Of a stretch of 20,417 nucleotides of DNA, positions 1 to 7,427 are shown piece after piece. The DNA comes from JANRIC01 sp033765345 (GTDB lineage Bacteria; Bacteroidota; Bacteroidia; Cytophagales; Microscillaceae), in contig JANRIC010000116.1 in assembly GCA_033765345.1 (NCBI GenBank), positions 1 to 20,417 of the forward strand, in the 5' to 3' direction. Under the pieces are notes generated by a model that was given only the letters and a program-made list of their open reading frames with translations, had not been told where the DNA came from and made no database searches. Within the stretch, counting starts at the first letter, position 1. Every line of letters begins with the position of its first letter. The position numbers were made by a program, and so were the translations under genes.

Positions 1-18
1 CTCTCTTGATGATCAATT

Positions 19-66
19 TTGCCACGAATGCACGAATAAACGCCCTTATTCGTGCATTCGTGGCAA
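19..66. repeat. Perfect 21-bp inverted repeat (hairpin)
   Basis: Positions 19-39 and 46-66 are exact reverse complements separated by a 6-nt loop (40-45). The arm core is CACGAATGCACGAATAA. From general familiarity, 'ATTCGTGCATTCGTGGC'-type sequences recur between genes in Bacteroidota; I cannot search to confirm this. There is no T-run after either arm, so a dispersed palindromic repeat is more likely than a terminator. Confidence 0.85.
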
Positions 67-203
67 GCAATTCTTTCAAATGTTTAGTGGATAGCAAGTC
101 TAATCAAGATGTGTCACACACAAAATTTGTCAGAGAACCAATTTTATTTTGTTTTTATATGTTAAATACTCAAACCAAAGTGTTTTAAAAATCAATTAAT
201 TAT

Positions 204-321
204 TATACTCAAACCAAAATGGTTTTCGGAAATTTAAAATCATTAAAAATCAAGGTAATCAATCAAGAAAACTTGCCCCGCAGGGGTCTTGTGTTTCCTA
301 AATCACTTTAATCTGGGTATA
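204..321. repeat. Dispersed TATACTC...GGGTATA element, copy A, with nested extra ends
   Basis: The element opens with TATACTCAAACC and closes with AATCTGGGTATA. Its two ends form an imperfect terminal inverted repeat, with 12 of the outer 16 positions matching. The right 66 bp (256-321) are identical to 4434-4499. A second left end lies outside it at 165-180 and a second right end at 377-383, giving a nested left-left-right-right layout. The outer right end stops 2 bp before the cysC start codon. No transposase is encoded, so this resembles a MITE or REP-like element. Confidence 0.75.
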
Positions 322-385
322 AATCTTGAAAAATCAGGCTCATCAATCATGAAAATCAGGTTAATCACTTTAATCAGGGTATAAA

Positions 386-985
386 ATGGAAAATAAATTT
401 ATCGTCCCACAACATCACCGAATCACCAAAACAGACCGTCAGACATTGGCGGGGCATCGCTCCTGTGTCTTGTGGTTTACGGGGCTTTCGGGTTCGGGGA
501 AGTCTACCATTGCCGATTTGCTCGAGCAGAAGCTCTATGGTGAGGGCTATCGCACCTACATTCTGGATGGTGACAATATCCGGGCAGGTCTTTGCAAAGA
601 CCTGGGATTCAGTGCCGAAGACCGCCGTGAGAATATCCGTAGAATTGGCGAAGTAGCCAAATTAATGCTCGATGCTGGGGTGATCGTATTATCGGCTTTT
701 ATCTCTCCTTTTCAGGAAGACCGAGATCAGGTTAGAAATTTGTTGGAAAAAGGAGAGTTTATTGAGATATTTGTAAGTTGCCCATTGGAAATTTGCGAAC
801 AAAGAGATGTCAAGGGGCTTTATAAAAAAGCCAGAGCCGGAGAAATTAAAAATTTTACAGGAATTGATTCTCCCTTTGAAGTACCACTTCAGCCAGAACT
901 GGTGGTGCATTCAGATCGGATGAGTCCCGAAGAAGCCGTTGAGCAAGTATATGAGCTTTTAATTCGTACCATTCAAATATCCTGA
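386..985 (+). CDS. cysC: Adenylylsulfate (APS) kinase
   Basis: Phosphorylates adenosine 5'-phosphosulfate with ATP to give PAPS, in the cytoplasm. The 199-residue protein has the family's usual length. It shows the P-loop GLSGSGKST (33-41), DGDNIRAGL (61-69), the LSAFISPF segment (102-109) and the APS-kinase signature KGLYKKARAGEIKNFTGI (143-160). It is a free-standing kinase, not fused to CysN. It is the first gene of cysC-cysD-cysN-cysQ, with cysD 38 bp downstream, so cotranscription is likely. The ATG at 386 follows directly on the outer end of a dispersed repeat, so the immediate 5' region is repeat-derived. No Shine-Dalgarno is evident, which is normal for Bacteroidota. Confidence 0.96.
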   Translation: MENKFIVPQHHRITKTDRQTLAGHRSCVLWFTGLSGSGKSTIADLLEQKLYGEGYRTYILDGDNIRAGLCKDLGFSAEDRRENIRRIGEVAKLMLDAGVIVLSAFISPFQEDRDQVRNLLEKGEFIEIFVSCPLEICEQRDVKGLYKKARAGEIKNFTGIDSPFEVPLQPELVVHSDRMSPEEAVEQVYELLIRTIQIS

Positions 986-1023
986 TGAGGATTTGAAATA
1001 CAAAACCCACTTTATTTGAAAAT

Positions 1024-1932
1024 ATGACGTATAACTATAACCTTAATCACCTCAAAGAACTGGAATCCGAGGCCATTTACATTATCCGCGAGGTAGTGGC
1101 TCAGTTTGAAAAGCCTGTCTTGATGTTTTCCGGCGGAAAGGATTCTATAGTAATGACACACCTTGCCCGCAAAGCCTTTTTCCCGGCAAGGATTCCCTTT
1201 CCTTTGCTACACATCGACACCGGGCATAATTTTGAGGAAACCATTCGGTTCAGGGACGAACTGATGGCTGAAATCGGTGCCAATCTCATTGTGGGTTCTG
1301 TGCAGGCATCTATTGATCAAGGCCGTGTCCAAGAAGAAAAAGGCTGGAATGCAAGCCGCAACGGGCTTCAAACAGTCACCCTGTTGGATGCGCTGGAAGA
1401 GTATAAATTTGATGCCGCACTTGGGGGTGCCCGCCGTGATGAAGAAAAAGCCCGCGCCAAAGAACGATTCTTCTCTCACAGAGACGAATTCGGGCAGTGG
1501 GATCCTAAAAACCAAAGACCCGAGCTTTGGAATCTGTTCAATGGACGCAAAAAAATGGGTGAACACTTTCGAGTATTCCCTATCAGCAATTGGACTGAAA
1601 TGGACATCTGGCAGTATATCAAACACGATCAAGTCAAAATCCCTTCACTTTATTTCAGTCACAAACGCCCCTGTTTTGTCAGAGAAGGCGTAATACTGGC
1701 TTATGCCGATTTTATGCAACTCAAAGAGGAGGAAACAGTCAAGGAAATGCAGGTACGCTTCCGAACCATCGGCGATATTACCTGTACTGGTGCTATCCAA
1801 TCCGAAGCAAATTCATTAGATGACATCATACAGGAAGTAGCCACAAGCCGAATCACTGAGCGAGGCGGGCGCGCTGATGACAAACGCTCAGAGACTTCTA
1901 TGGAAGATCGTAAAAAACTAGGGTATTTTTAA
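1024..1932 (+). CDS. cysD: Sulfate adenylyltransferase subunit 2
   Basis: Small catalytic subunit of ATP sulfurylase, which makes APS from ATP and sulfate together with the CysN GTPase. The 302-residue protein matches the usual CysD length. It has the PP-loop SGGKDS (36-41), a central GGARRDEEKARAKER segment and the typical C-terminus ending RSETSMEDRKKLGYF. Its partner cysN lies 151 bp downstream, an unusually wide gap for a cysD-cysN pair, and the gap contains two overlapping hairpins. The N-terminal ATG at 1024 gives the usual short extension before LNHLKELESEAI. Identification is secure from the PP-loop and C-terminal signature. Confidence 0.96.
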   Translation: MTYNYNLNHLKELESEAIYIIREVVAQFEKPVLMFSGGKDSIVMTHLARKAFFPARIPFPLLHIDTGHNFEETIRFRDELMAEIGANLIVGSVQASIDQGRVQEEKGWNASRNGLQTVTLLDALEEYKFDAALGGARRDEEKARAKERFFSHRDEFGQWDPKNQRPELWNLFNGRKKMGEHFRVFPISNWTEMDIWQYIKHDQVKIPSLYFSHKRPCFVREGVILAYADFMQLKEEETVKEMQVRFRTIGDITCTGAIQSEANSLDDIIQEVATSRITERGGRADDKRSETSMEDRKKLGYF

Positions 1933-1984
1933 ATGCGTAAGTAGTCGATTGTCCATAGTCAAAAGTTGTACTTTGGGTCTTCAT

Positions 1985-2023
1985 AAACCACTCTACGCCG
2001 TGGTTTGTGTCCTCACAAACCGC
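1985..2023. repeat. Two overlapping, mutually exclusive hairpins between cysD and cysN
   Basis: Hairpin 1 pairs 1985-1991 (AAACCAC) with 2000-2006 (GTGGTTT) across an 8-nt loop. Hairpin 2 pairs 2000-2009 with 2014-2023 across the loop TCCT, with one G-T wobble. Both use 2000-2006, so they cannot form together. Neither is followed by a T-run. It may be a dispersed repeat unit or an RNA switch; the sequence alone does not decide. Confidence 0.6.
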
Positions 2024-2083
2024 TCATTGAATTCAAATTAAATTGCTATTAAAAAAAATATTCATCTAATCCCGCTCAACAAG

Positions 2084-3346
2084 ATGCAAAAGGATTATTT
2101 TAACATGGAACTGCTGAGATTTACTACCGCCGGTAGCGTGGATGACGGAAAAAGCACCCTCATCGGTCGTCTCTTGTATGATTCCAAAACTATTTTCGAG
2201 GATCAACTCGATGCCGTCAAAAGAACCAGCAAACAAAAAGGGCTGGATCATATTGATCTATCACTACTCACTGACGGCTTAAAGGCTGAAAGAGAGCAAG
2301 GTATCACCATTGACGTAGCTTATCGCTATTTTTCTACTCCCAAGCGCAAATTTATCATTGCCGACACGCCGGGGCATATCCAATATACCCGCAATATGGT
2401 CACTGGAGCTTCCACGGCCAACCTGGCGATCATCCTCATCGATGCCCGCAAAGGAGTACTTGAGCAGACACGCCGCCACGCCATCATTGCTTCTTTGCTC
2501 AAAATCCCTCACGTCGTAGTCTGTGTCAATAAGATGGATTTGGTCAATTTTGAGGAGGAGATTTACGAAAATATTGTCCAGGATTTTAAAAATTTCTCCG
2601 CCAAGTTGGAGATTCCTGATGTACACTTTGTGCCAATTAGTGCTTTACTCGGCGACAATGTGGTCAAACGCTCCCAGCATACCGATTGGTACGGCGGACC
2701 AACTTTGATGTATCTGCTTGAAAACGTGTACATTGCTAGTGATTATAACCACATCGACTGTCGATTCCCGGTGCAATACGTGATCCGTCCTCATACCACC
2801 GAATACCACGACTATCGGGGTTATGCCGGAAGAATAGCCAGTGGAATCTTCAAACCTGGGGATGAAGTACTGGTGCTTCCCTCAGGCTTTACCTCCAAAA
2901 TCAAATCTATTGACACCTTTGAGGGACCAGTAGAAGCCGCTTTTGCACCTATGTCCGTGTCCATGACACTGGAAGACGAAATAGACATCAGCCGTGGAGA
3001 TATGATTGTGCGCCCCAAAAACCAACCCAAAGTGAGCCAAGACCTGGAAGTGATCATTTGTTGGTTGAATCCCAAAGGACCCGTACCACGTGCCAAGTAT
3101 TACATTCGGCATACTACCCGAGAGGCACGCGCGATGATCACGGATATACAGTATAAAATGGATATCAATACATTACATCGCCTGGAAGGAGACAAAGATA
3201 TTCAAATGAATGACATAGCCCGAGTAAGTATTCGTACTACTGCACCGATGTTTTTTGATAGCTACCGCAAAAACCGATTTACAGGAAGCCTCATCTTGGT
3301 TGATGAAAACACCAATGAGACTGTAGCGGCGGGAATGATTATTTAG
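2084..3346 (+). CDS. cysN: Sulfate adenylyltransferase subunit 1 (GTPase)
   Basis: GTPase subunit of ATP sulfurylase; GTP hydrolysis drives the unfavourable adenylation of sulfate by CysD. The 420-residue protein carries the GTP-binding motifs GSVDDGKST (17-25), the switch REQGITIDVAYRYF (71-84), DTPGH (95-99) and NKMD (150-153). EF-Tu-like beta-barrel domains II and III follow from about residue 225. There is no C-terminal APS-kinase fusion, consistent with the separate cysC upstream. An internal ATG at 2105 (MELLRFTTAGSVDDGK) is an alternative start; 2084 is kept because related proteins usually carry a few residues before that segment. It is followed after 89 bp by cysQ, with a G-quadruplex motif in the gap. 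Confidence 0.96.
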   Translation: MQKDYFNMELLRFTTAGSVDDGKSTLIGRLLYDSKTIFEDQLDAVKRTSKQKGLDHIDLSLLTDGLKAEREQGITIDVAYRYFSTPKRKFIIADTPGHIQYTRNMVTGASTANLAIILIDARKGVLEQTRRHAIIASLLKIPHVVVCVNKMDLVNFEEEIYENIVQDFKNFSAKLEIPDVHFVPISALLGDNVVKRSQHTDWYGGPTLMYLLENVYIASDYNHIDCRFPVQYVIRPHTTEYHDYRGYAGRIASGIFKPGDEVLVLPSGFTSKIKSIDTFEGPVEAAFAPMSVSMTLEDEIDISRGDMIVRPKNQPKVSQDLEVIICWLNPKGPVPRAKYYIRHTTREARAMITDIQYKMDINTLHRLEGDKDIQMNDIARVSIRTTAPMFFDSYRKNRFTGSLILVDENTNETVAAGMII

Positions 3347-3353
3347 AGGTATC

Positions 3354-3379
3354 GGGAGTCGGGAGAGGGGTGTCGGGGG
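3354..3379 (+). other. Canonical G-quadruplex motif in the cysN-cysQ spacer
   Basis: Four G-runs lie on the coding strand: GGG 3354-3356, GGG 3361-3363, GGGG 3367-3370 and GGGGG 3375-3379. The loops are 4, 3 and 4 nt, which fits the standard G3+N1-7 rule. It begins 7 bp after the cysN stop and ends 56 bp before the cysQ start, so it would be present in a cysN-cysQ transcript. A 10-bp palindrome (ACCGATCGGT, 3387-3396) follows. Confidence 0.7.
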
Positions 3380-3435
3380 TAGATTAACCGATCGGTGCTA
3401 GAAAAAAGGATGATTTTTAAAATTGAATCAAAGAC

Positions 3436-4212
3436 ATGATTGAACCGTTGATTTTAGATAGCCTGGTGACATTAGCCAGGAAAGCCGCCCGAGAAGCTGG
3501 AGAGAAAATTCTGGAGGTATATCACAGTGCGGATTTTGAAGTCGAAACCAAAGAGGATCAGTCACCACTCACTTTGGCAGACCGCCTCGCCCATGAGTGT
3601 ATCATCAAACACCTGAGGCTCACTGATTTACCCATCCTGAGCGAAGAGGGGCGCGATATTCCGCACATCGAGCGCAAAGACTGGGAGTATTTCTGGATGG
3701 TAGACCCTTTGGATGGGACAAAAGAATTTATCAAAAAAAATGGCGAGTTTACTGTCAATATTGCGCTGATTTATCAAGGAGAAGTGATTTTGGGGGTGGT
3801 TTATTGTCCGGTATTGGATAAGCTCTATTATGCCCGACAGGGAGAGGGTGCCTATCTTTCCATCAATAAAACAAGTACTCAGATTCAAACCTCTGCTGGC
3901 AAACACACAGAATTGACTAGGGTGGTCGCCTCGCGCTCACACATGAACGAAGAAACTGAGGCTTTTATCAGTCAGTATCCACAAGTAGAACTGCTAAACA
4001 TGGGCAGTTCTCTGAAATTTATGCTAGTGGCTGAGGGCAAAGCCGATGTATACCCCCGCATGGCGCCTACCATGGAATGGGACACTGCCGCCGCACAAAT
4101 CATTGTAGAAGAAGCCGGTGGTAGCGTCGTCCAGTATGAGACACAGGAAAAAATGCGCTACAACAAGGAGCATCTGTTGAATCCTTATTTTGTGGTGTAT
4201 AATTCAAGATAA
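3436..4212 (+). CDS. cysQ: 3'(2'),5'-bisphosphate nucleotidase
   Basis: Hydrolyses 3'-phosphoadenosine 5'-phosphate (PAP), the product left when sulfotransferases or PAPS reductase use PAPS, giving AMP and phosphate. The 258-residue protein belongs to the inositol-monophosphatase superfamily. Its metal-site motifs are TLADRLAHE (46-54), LPILSEEG (65-72), WMVDPLDGTKEF (87-98) and EWDTAAAQIIVEEAGG (214-229). It closes the PAPS gene set, and with cysCDN it keeps PAPS flux going. A degenerate duplicate of its last ~40 bp lies downstream at about 4273-4309. Family membership is secure; PAP is the probable substrate because of the neighbours. Confidence 0.94.
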   Translation: MIEPLILDSLVTLARKAAREAGEKILEVYHSADFEVETKEDQSPLTLADRLAHECIIKHLRLTDLPILSEEGRDIPHIERKDWEYFWMVDPLDGTKEFIKKNGEFTVNIALIYQGEVILGVVYCPVLDKLYYARQGEGAYLSINKTSTQIQTSAGKHTELTRVVASRSHMNEETEAFISQYPQVELLNMGSSLKFMLVAEGKADVYPRMAPTMEWDTAAAQIIVEEAGGSVVQYETQEKMRYNKEHLLNPYFVVYNSR

Positions 4213-4272
4213 TAGATTCGTAAAAGCTATAAAATTATGAATACCTCCAATAAAAACAAGAAAAAACAATAA

Positions 4273-4310
4273 GATAAGGAGAATCTGTTGAATACTTATT
4301 GGTGGTGTAG
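4273..4310 (+). pseudogene. Degenerate copy of the cysQ 3' end
   Basis: Positions 4276-4309 closely match 4165-4199 inside cysQ, the part encoding KEHLLNPYFVVY. A few substitutions and a 2-nt deletion shift the frame, so the copy reads KENLLNTYWW. The offset between the copies is 111 bp. It looks like the relic of a local tandem duplication, or of a second cysQ-like gene that has otherwise eroded. The match is short, so chance cannot be fully excluded. Confidence 0.5.
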
Positions 4311-4350
4311 AGTTTTTAAGAAGGCTCACTATAAGGGGTTTATGATGTTT

Positions 4351-4499
4351 TATACTCAAACCGAAGTGGTTTTAATACAAAAACAAGACCCTTACAGGGG
4401 AGCTTTTAGTGCTTAAATCATGAATAATCAAGCTAATCAATCAAGAAAACTTGCCCCGCAGGGGTCTTGTGTTTCCTAAATCACTTTAATCTGGGTATA
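4351..4499. repeat. Dispersed TATACTC...GGGTATA element, copy B
   Basis: Same ends as copies A and C. The right 66 bp (4434-4499) are identical to copy A. The left half carries an extra ACAAGACCC...GGGGAGC segment that is inverted relative to the right-half CCCCGCAGGGGTCTTGT segment, so the element could fold over much of its length. Its last 19 bp overlap the 3' end of the GT4 gene and supply that gene's stop codon. Confidence 0.75.
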
Positions 4500-5767
4500 T
4501 TTTGGAGTATATCCTGATAAAGCTTTAGATAAGCCTGGGCTTGTATTTTGAGGTCATACTTACTCAGGGCATCTTCTCTAATCTTTGCCCTATCGAATGC
4601 AAAAGGATTAAGCATAAATTTATTGATGGTTTCCTTGAGAGAATACACACTAATTTCAGGGCAAAGATAGCCGTTTTTTCCATCCTGGATCATATCAACA
4701 ATGCCTCCTGTGGGGAAGCCTACCACTGGTGTACCACAGCCAAGTGACTCAAGTACAGTATTGGGCAGATTGTCTTCTAGGGAAGGAATGATAAAAAGAT
4801 CAGCAGCCGAATAGGCAACACTCATCAAAAGTTCATCCTGCACTTGTCCGAGTTCGGTTTTATTTTTGGAGGGATAAGAAAGCCCGCTATTAGCACCCAA
4901 TATGCAAATATGAATATCTGGGTTTTGAATTTGCTCAATAGCTTTTTTGAGAAAAATGAAGCCTTTTCTGGCACTATTTACGGAAACTGCCACAAAAAGC
5001 AGTACTATTTTATCTTTAGGTAAGCCTAATAAATCTCTGCAAAAGTGCTGAGGATGAGGACGAAAAATATCTAAAGGGATTCCGTAAGGAATCGTATGAT
5101 GCGGAAAATGCCCCAAAACCTCACTGTTTTGAGAAGCTTTGCTTAGCCACTGAGAGGGACTAACAATATGCATGTTTTTTACAGGGGCAAGGATTTTTTT
5201 TTTCTCTGCAATAATTTTGTTGTGCCAGTATGATTCTTCGGGGCTGATTTGTCGGGGTATGGGATAACCTACCTCGTTGACCCCCAGGAATCTTTCCTCA
5301 TAGTGTTCGCCTCCTAAGAAGGCGTTCATATCATGCAGCGTCCAAACAATCGGTTTATGATTTTTTTTAAAAAAGGATTCATAATCTAAAAAACCGGATA
5401 CCCAATGCAGGTTCACGATGTCAGCCTGTTGATAATGAGGGTTTTGTGTGATGTCTGTATCTGCAAAAGGAAAGCTAAACATCTCGAGGTCTGGCTGACG
5501 TTTTTGGATAAAGTCTTTTTCTTTACGATGAGGGGTTGGAGGTGCTAATTTAAATTCACTGAAAATACGAAGAGCTTTATCTTTCATTTTTTGGGCAAAC
5601 CCTGGGCTGGGTTTGGTATAAAGGTACGTATTGGGGGGTAGATTACCTTTAGCATACTGGATAAGAAGTTTTCCGGCGGGATTGAAGTCGAGTAAGCCAC
5701 GATGCAACCTGATACAAGATTGTGCTGCTCCTCCGAAAGAAAAAGTATTAACGAGTAGAATGTTCAT
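4481..5767 (-). CDS. GT4-family glycosyltransferase
   Basis: A GT-B fold retaining glycosyltransferase, likely adding a sugar to the exported glycan at the cytoplasmic membrane face. It has 428 residues. The N-terminal acceptor half opens MNILLVNTFSFGGAAQS, with HWVSGFLDYESF (121-132) and VWTLHDMNAFLGG (141-153). The C-terminal donor half has FVAVSVNSARKGF (258-270) and the GT4 signature EDNLPNTVLESLGCGTPVVGFP (331-352). It is the last gene of the minus-strand operon, its ATG overlapping the upstream methyltransferase stop (ATGA, 5764-5767). The final residues IPRLK and the TGA lie within the end of repeat copy B, so the C-terminus was probably altered by that element. Donor and acceptor sugars cannot be told from sequence. 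Confidence 0.9.
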   Translation of the reverse strand: MNILLVNTFSFGGAAQSCIRLHRGLLDFNPAGKLLIQYAKGNLPPNTYLYTKPSPGFAQKMKDKALRIFSEFKLAPPTPHRKEKDFIQKRQPDLEMFSFPFADTDITQNPHYQQADIVNLHWVSGFLDYESFFKKNHKPIVWTLHDMNAFLGGEHYEERFLGVNEVGYPIPRQISPEESYWHNKIIAEKKKILAPVKNMHIVSPSQWLSKASQNSEVLGHFPHHTIPYGIPLDIFRPHPQHFCRDLLGLPKDKIVLLFVAVSVNSARKGFIFLKKAIEQIQNPDIHICILGANSGLSYPSKNKTELGQVQDELLMSVAYSAADLFIIPSLEDNLPNTVLESLGCGTPVVGFPTGGIVDMIQDGKNGYLCPEISVYSLKETINKFMLNPFAFDRAKIREDALSKYDLKIQAQAYLKLYQDILQNIPRLK

Positions 5768-6591
5768 TTAATTACTTCGACAAAAAGTGAATCGGGTTTA
5801 AAAATGATACCGTCTTTGCTTTCCAGTTCGTATTCATTCCAAGAAGATATGCGACTTTCGAAAGCTGTTTGGATGATAAAGTCTTTAAATCCTGATTCTA
5901 ACAATAATTTTTTTAAAGAATAACGATCATACATCCACAAATGTACTTCCCCTCCCAATCTAAACTTACCTATTTGGCATTGAGCCAGTTCTATGGCAGT
6001 AGGCTTTTGGCAGTAAAAGGTAAGTATTTTTTTTAGAAAGTTTTTGAGATGCCTAGTGAATGATTGCCTAGGCAAAGGTTGGGTAGGAGATGAGTTTTGT
6101 TTTCGATCCAGAAATTGCCTCCTGATGTTCCGCCCTTCTTCTCCGATACGGTTGTAGACAAAATCCTCATTGGGAATACTTTCCTGAAATAAATACTGAG
6201 CCATATCGCCACCACTTTGCGTTCTGACGGTCTGGTCGTACATCTCGAGCATGATCCATTCATAATCAAAAGCAGCTTGGGGATCGCCCTGGGCGGCAAG
6301 CTCGAGCTTTTGAAGGTATAAACGTGCGATTTGCTCTAGATTTGGAATAGCCATACGTAAAATACCGCCAGGTTTGAGTACCCTGTGGCACTCTCGGATA
6401 AAATGCTTGCCATCCTGCCTACTAAAATGCTCTAAGACGTGTGAATGATATACAACATCATAGGAATTATTGTCAAAAGGAATCCCTGAAAGCAGATTGT
6501 GGGCAATGACTCCCGGGGCGGTAGAGGTAAAATCTACATTAGTCCAAGTCGGATGAAAACGATGCCCACAGCCTAGATTAAGAAGTCTCAT
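5764..6591 (-). CDS. Class I SAM-dependent methyltransferase
   Basis: Predicted to transfer a methyl group from S-adenosylmethionine, probably to a sugar of the glycan made by this locus. The 275-residue protein has the Rossmann-fold SAM motif LLNLGCG (3-8), an acidic residue ending the second strand (NVDF, 18-21), SYDVVYHSHVLEHF (43-56) and the post-motif VLKPGGILRMAIPN (71-84). The part after residue ~100 is variable and contains WIMLEMYDQTVRTQSGGDM, which suggests a substrate-specific insertion. It has 4-bp ATGA overlaps with the genes on both sides, indicating translational coupling. The methyl acceptor is unknown. Confidence 0.87.
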   Translation of the reverse strand: MRLLNLGCGHRFHPTWTNVDFTSTAPGVIAHNLLSGIPFDNNSYDVVYHSHVLEHFSRQDGKHFIRECHRVLKPGGILRMAIPNLEQIARLYLQKLELAAQGDPQAAFDYEWIMLEMYDQTVRTQSGGDMAQYLFQESIPNEDFVYNRIGEEGRNIRRQFLDRKQNSSPTQPLPRQSFTRHLKNFLKKILTFYCQKPTAIELAQCQIGKFRLGGEVHLWMYDRYSLKKLLLESGFKDFIIQTAFESRISSWNEYELESKDGIIFKPDSLFVEVIK

Positions 6592-7427
6592 AAGCGATAC
6601 GCAAAAATGTTAAGTTGCAAGTCCATTTGTAGGTATTGGTCTATTCGGATAAAAGGGTGTGCAGAGAAGACTCCGATGTGTTGGATATTGTAGCGAAAAC
6701 CTGCGGAGTGGAGTATATCGAGGAGCGTGTGTAAATCCTGGGGCTGTTCTGCAAAAGAGTGATATTCTACAAAAAGCTTCTCTACATTTTTCAGCAAATC
6801 TCGGCAATCTTGCAATACGCTGGTTTCGGCACCCTCGATGTCTATTTTTAGAAAATCTACTCGACGGTCAAGAAATGGTCTAAGACGCATTGTATCAACG
6901 CGGACGATCTGCCCGGTATCCTGCTTGAACGCAATTCTGCCTGCGTCTGCACCTTCTAATACGAATTCAAGGACTTTCTCCTCGTTCCAGAGCGCTTTTT
7001 GAAAAAGGGTTACACGTTCCAGGTCAAAAGATCGGACGTTATATTCCAACGTTTGGAATACTTTTTCATCTGGTTCAAAAGCTACAATTTCAGCCTGCGG
7101 GAATAGTTGTTTAAAATAAATCACAGACAAGCCGATATTTGCGCCGGCATCTATGATATAAGGATAAGGACTGTCGGTATGGAATTTATAGATTTCTTTA
7201 TTAAATATTTCATCATAAATAAATACCAGAGAAGAAGCATCTATAAAATGAACTGTATGATTAAGCAAGGTAGAAGTACCTATTTCATAACGAGGATAGG
7301 CCATAAGGCGATTGATCTCTTCCCGGAGTTTAAATTGCGTTTTGTATCTAGGGTTCTTGAACAATCGATAATAATGTTTAATCCTCTCAGGGATTATGTA
7401 GGAGATTTTTTCTCTAATCTTATTCAT
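6588..7427 (-). CDS. FkbM-family methyltransferase
   Basis: A SAM-dependent O-methyltransferase of the FkbM type, common in polysaccharide loci. The called protein is 279 residues, starting MNKIREKISYIIPERIKHYY. It shows the SAM motif IIDAGANIGLSVIYF (91-105), the acidic strand end VAFEPD (115-120) and the FkbM signature FLKIDIEGAE (192-201). The frame stays open upstream to 7553, but that extension lies inside the acyltransferase gene. The start at 7427 gives an ATGA overlap (7424-7427) with the acyltransferase stop, matching the style of the neighbouring junctions. The methylated substrate is not evident. Confidence 0.88.
   Translation of the reverse strand: MNKIREKISYIIPERIKHYYRLFKNPRYKTQFKLREEINRLMAYPRYEIGTSTLLNHTVHFIDASSLVFIYDEIFNKEIYKFHTDSPYPYIIDAGANIGLSVIYFKQLFPQAEIVAFEPDEKVFQTLEYNVRSFDLERVTLFQKALWNEEKVLEFVLEGADAGRIAFKQDTGQIVRVDTMRLRPFLDRRVDFLKIDIEGAETSVLQDCRDLLKNVEKLFVEYHSFAEQPQDLHTLLDILHSAGFRYNIQHIGVFSAHPFIRIDQYLQMDLQLNIFAYRL

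Larger units (their letters stand above)
1..385. other. Intergenic leader upstream of cysC, no convincing gene
   Basis: This stretch holds a perfect 21-bp hairpin (19-66) and a nest of dispersed-repeat ends (165-383), described separately. A 60-codon open frame at 6-188 is built largely from the hairpin and the repeat and has no recognisable protein character. I found no clean TAnnTTTG promoter for cysC, so its transcription start is unresolved. Confidence 0.6.

Noticed and set aside
6..188. 60-residue protein at the left edge
   Set aside because: It is composed of the 21-bp hairpin and repeat sequence, with no recognisable features.
1207..1632. 141-residue - strand frame inside cysD
   Set aside because: It is a shadow of the well-supported cysD reading frame.
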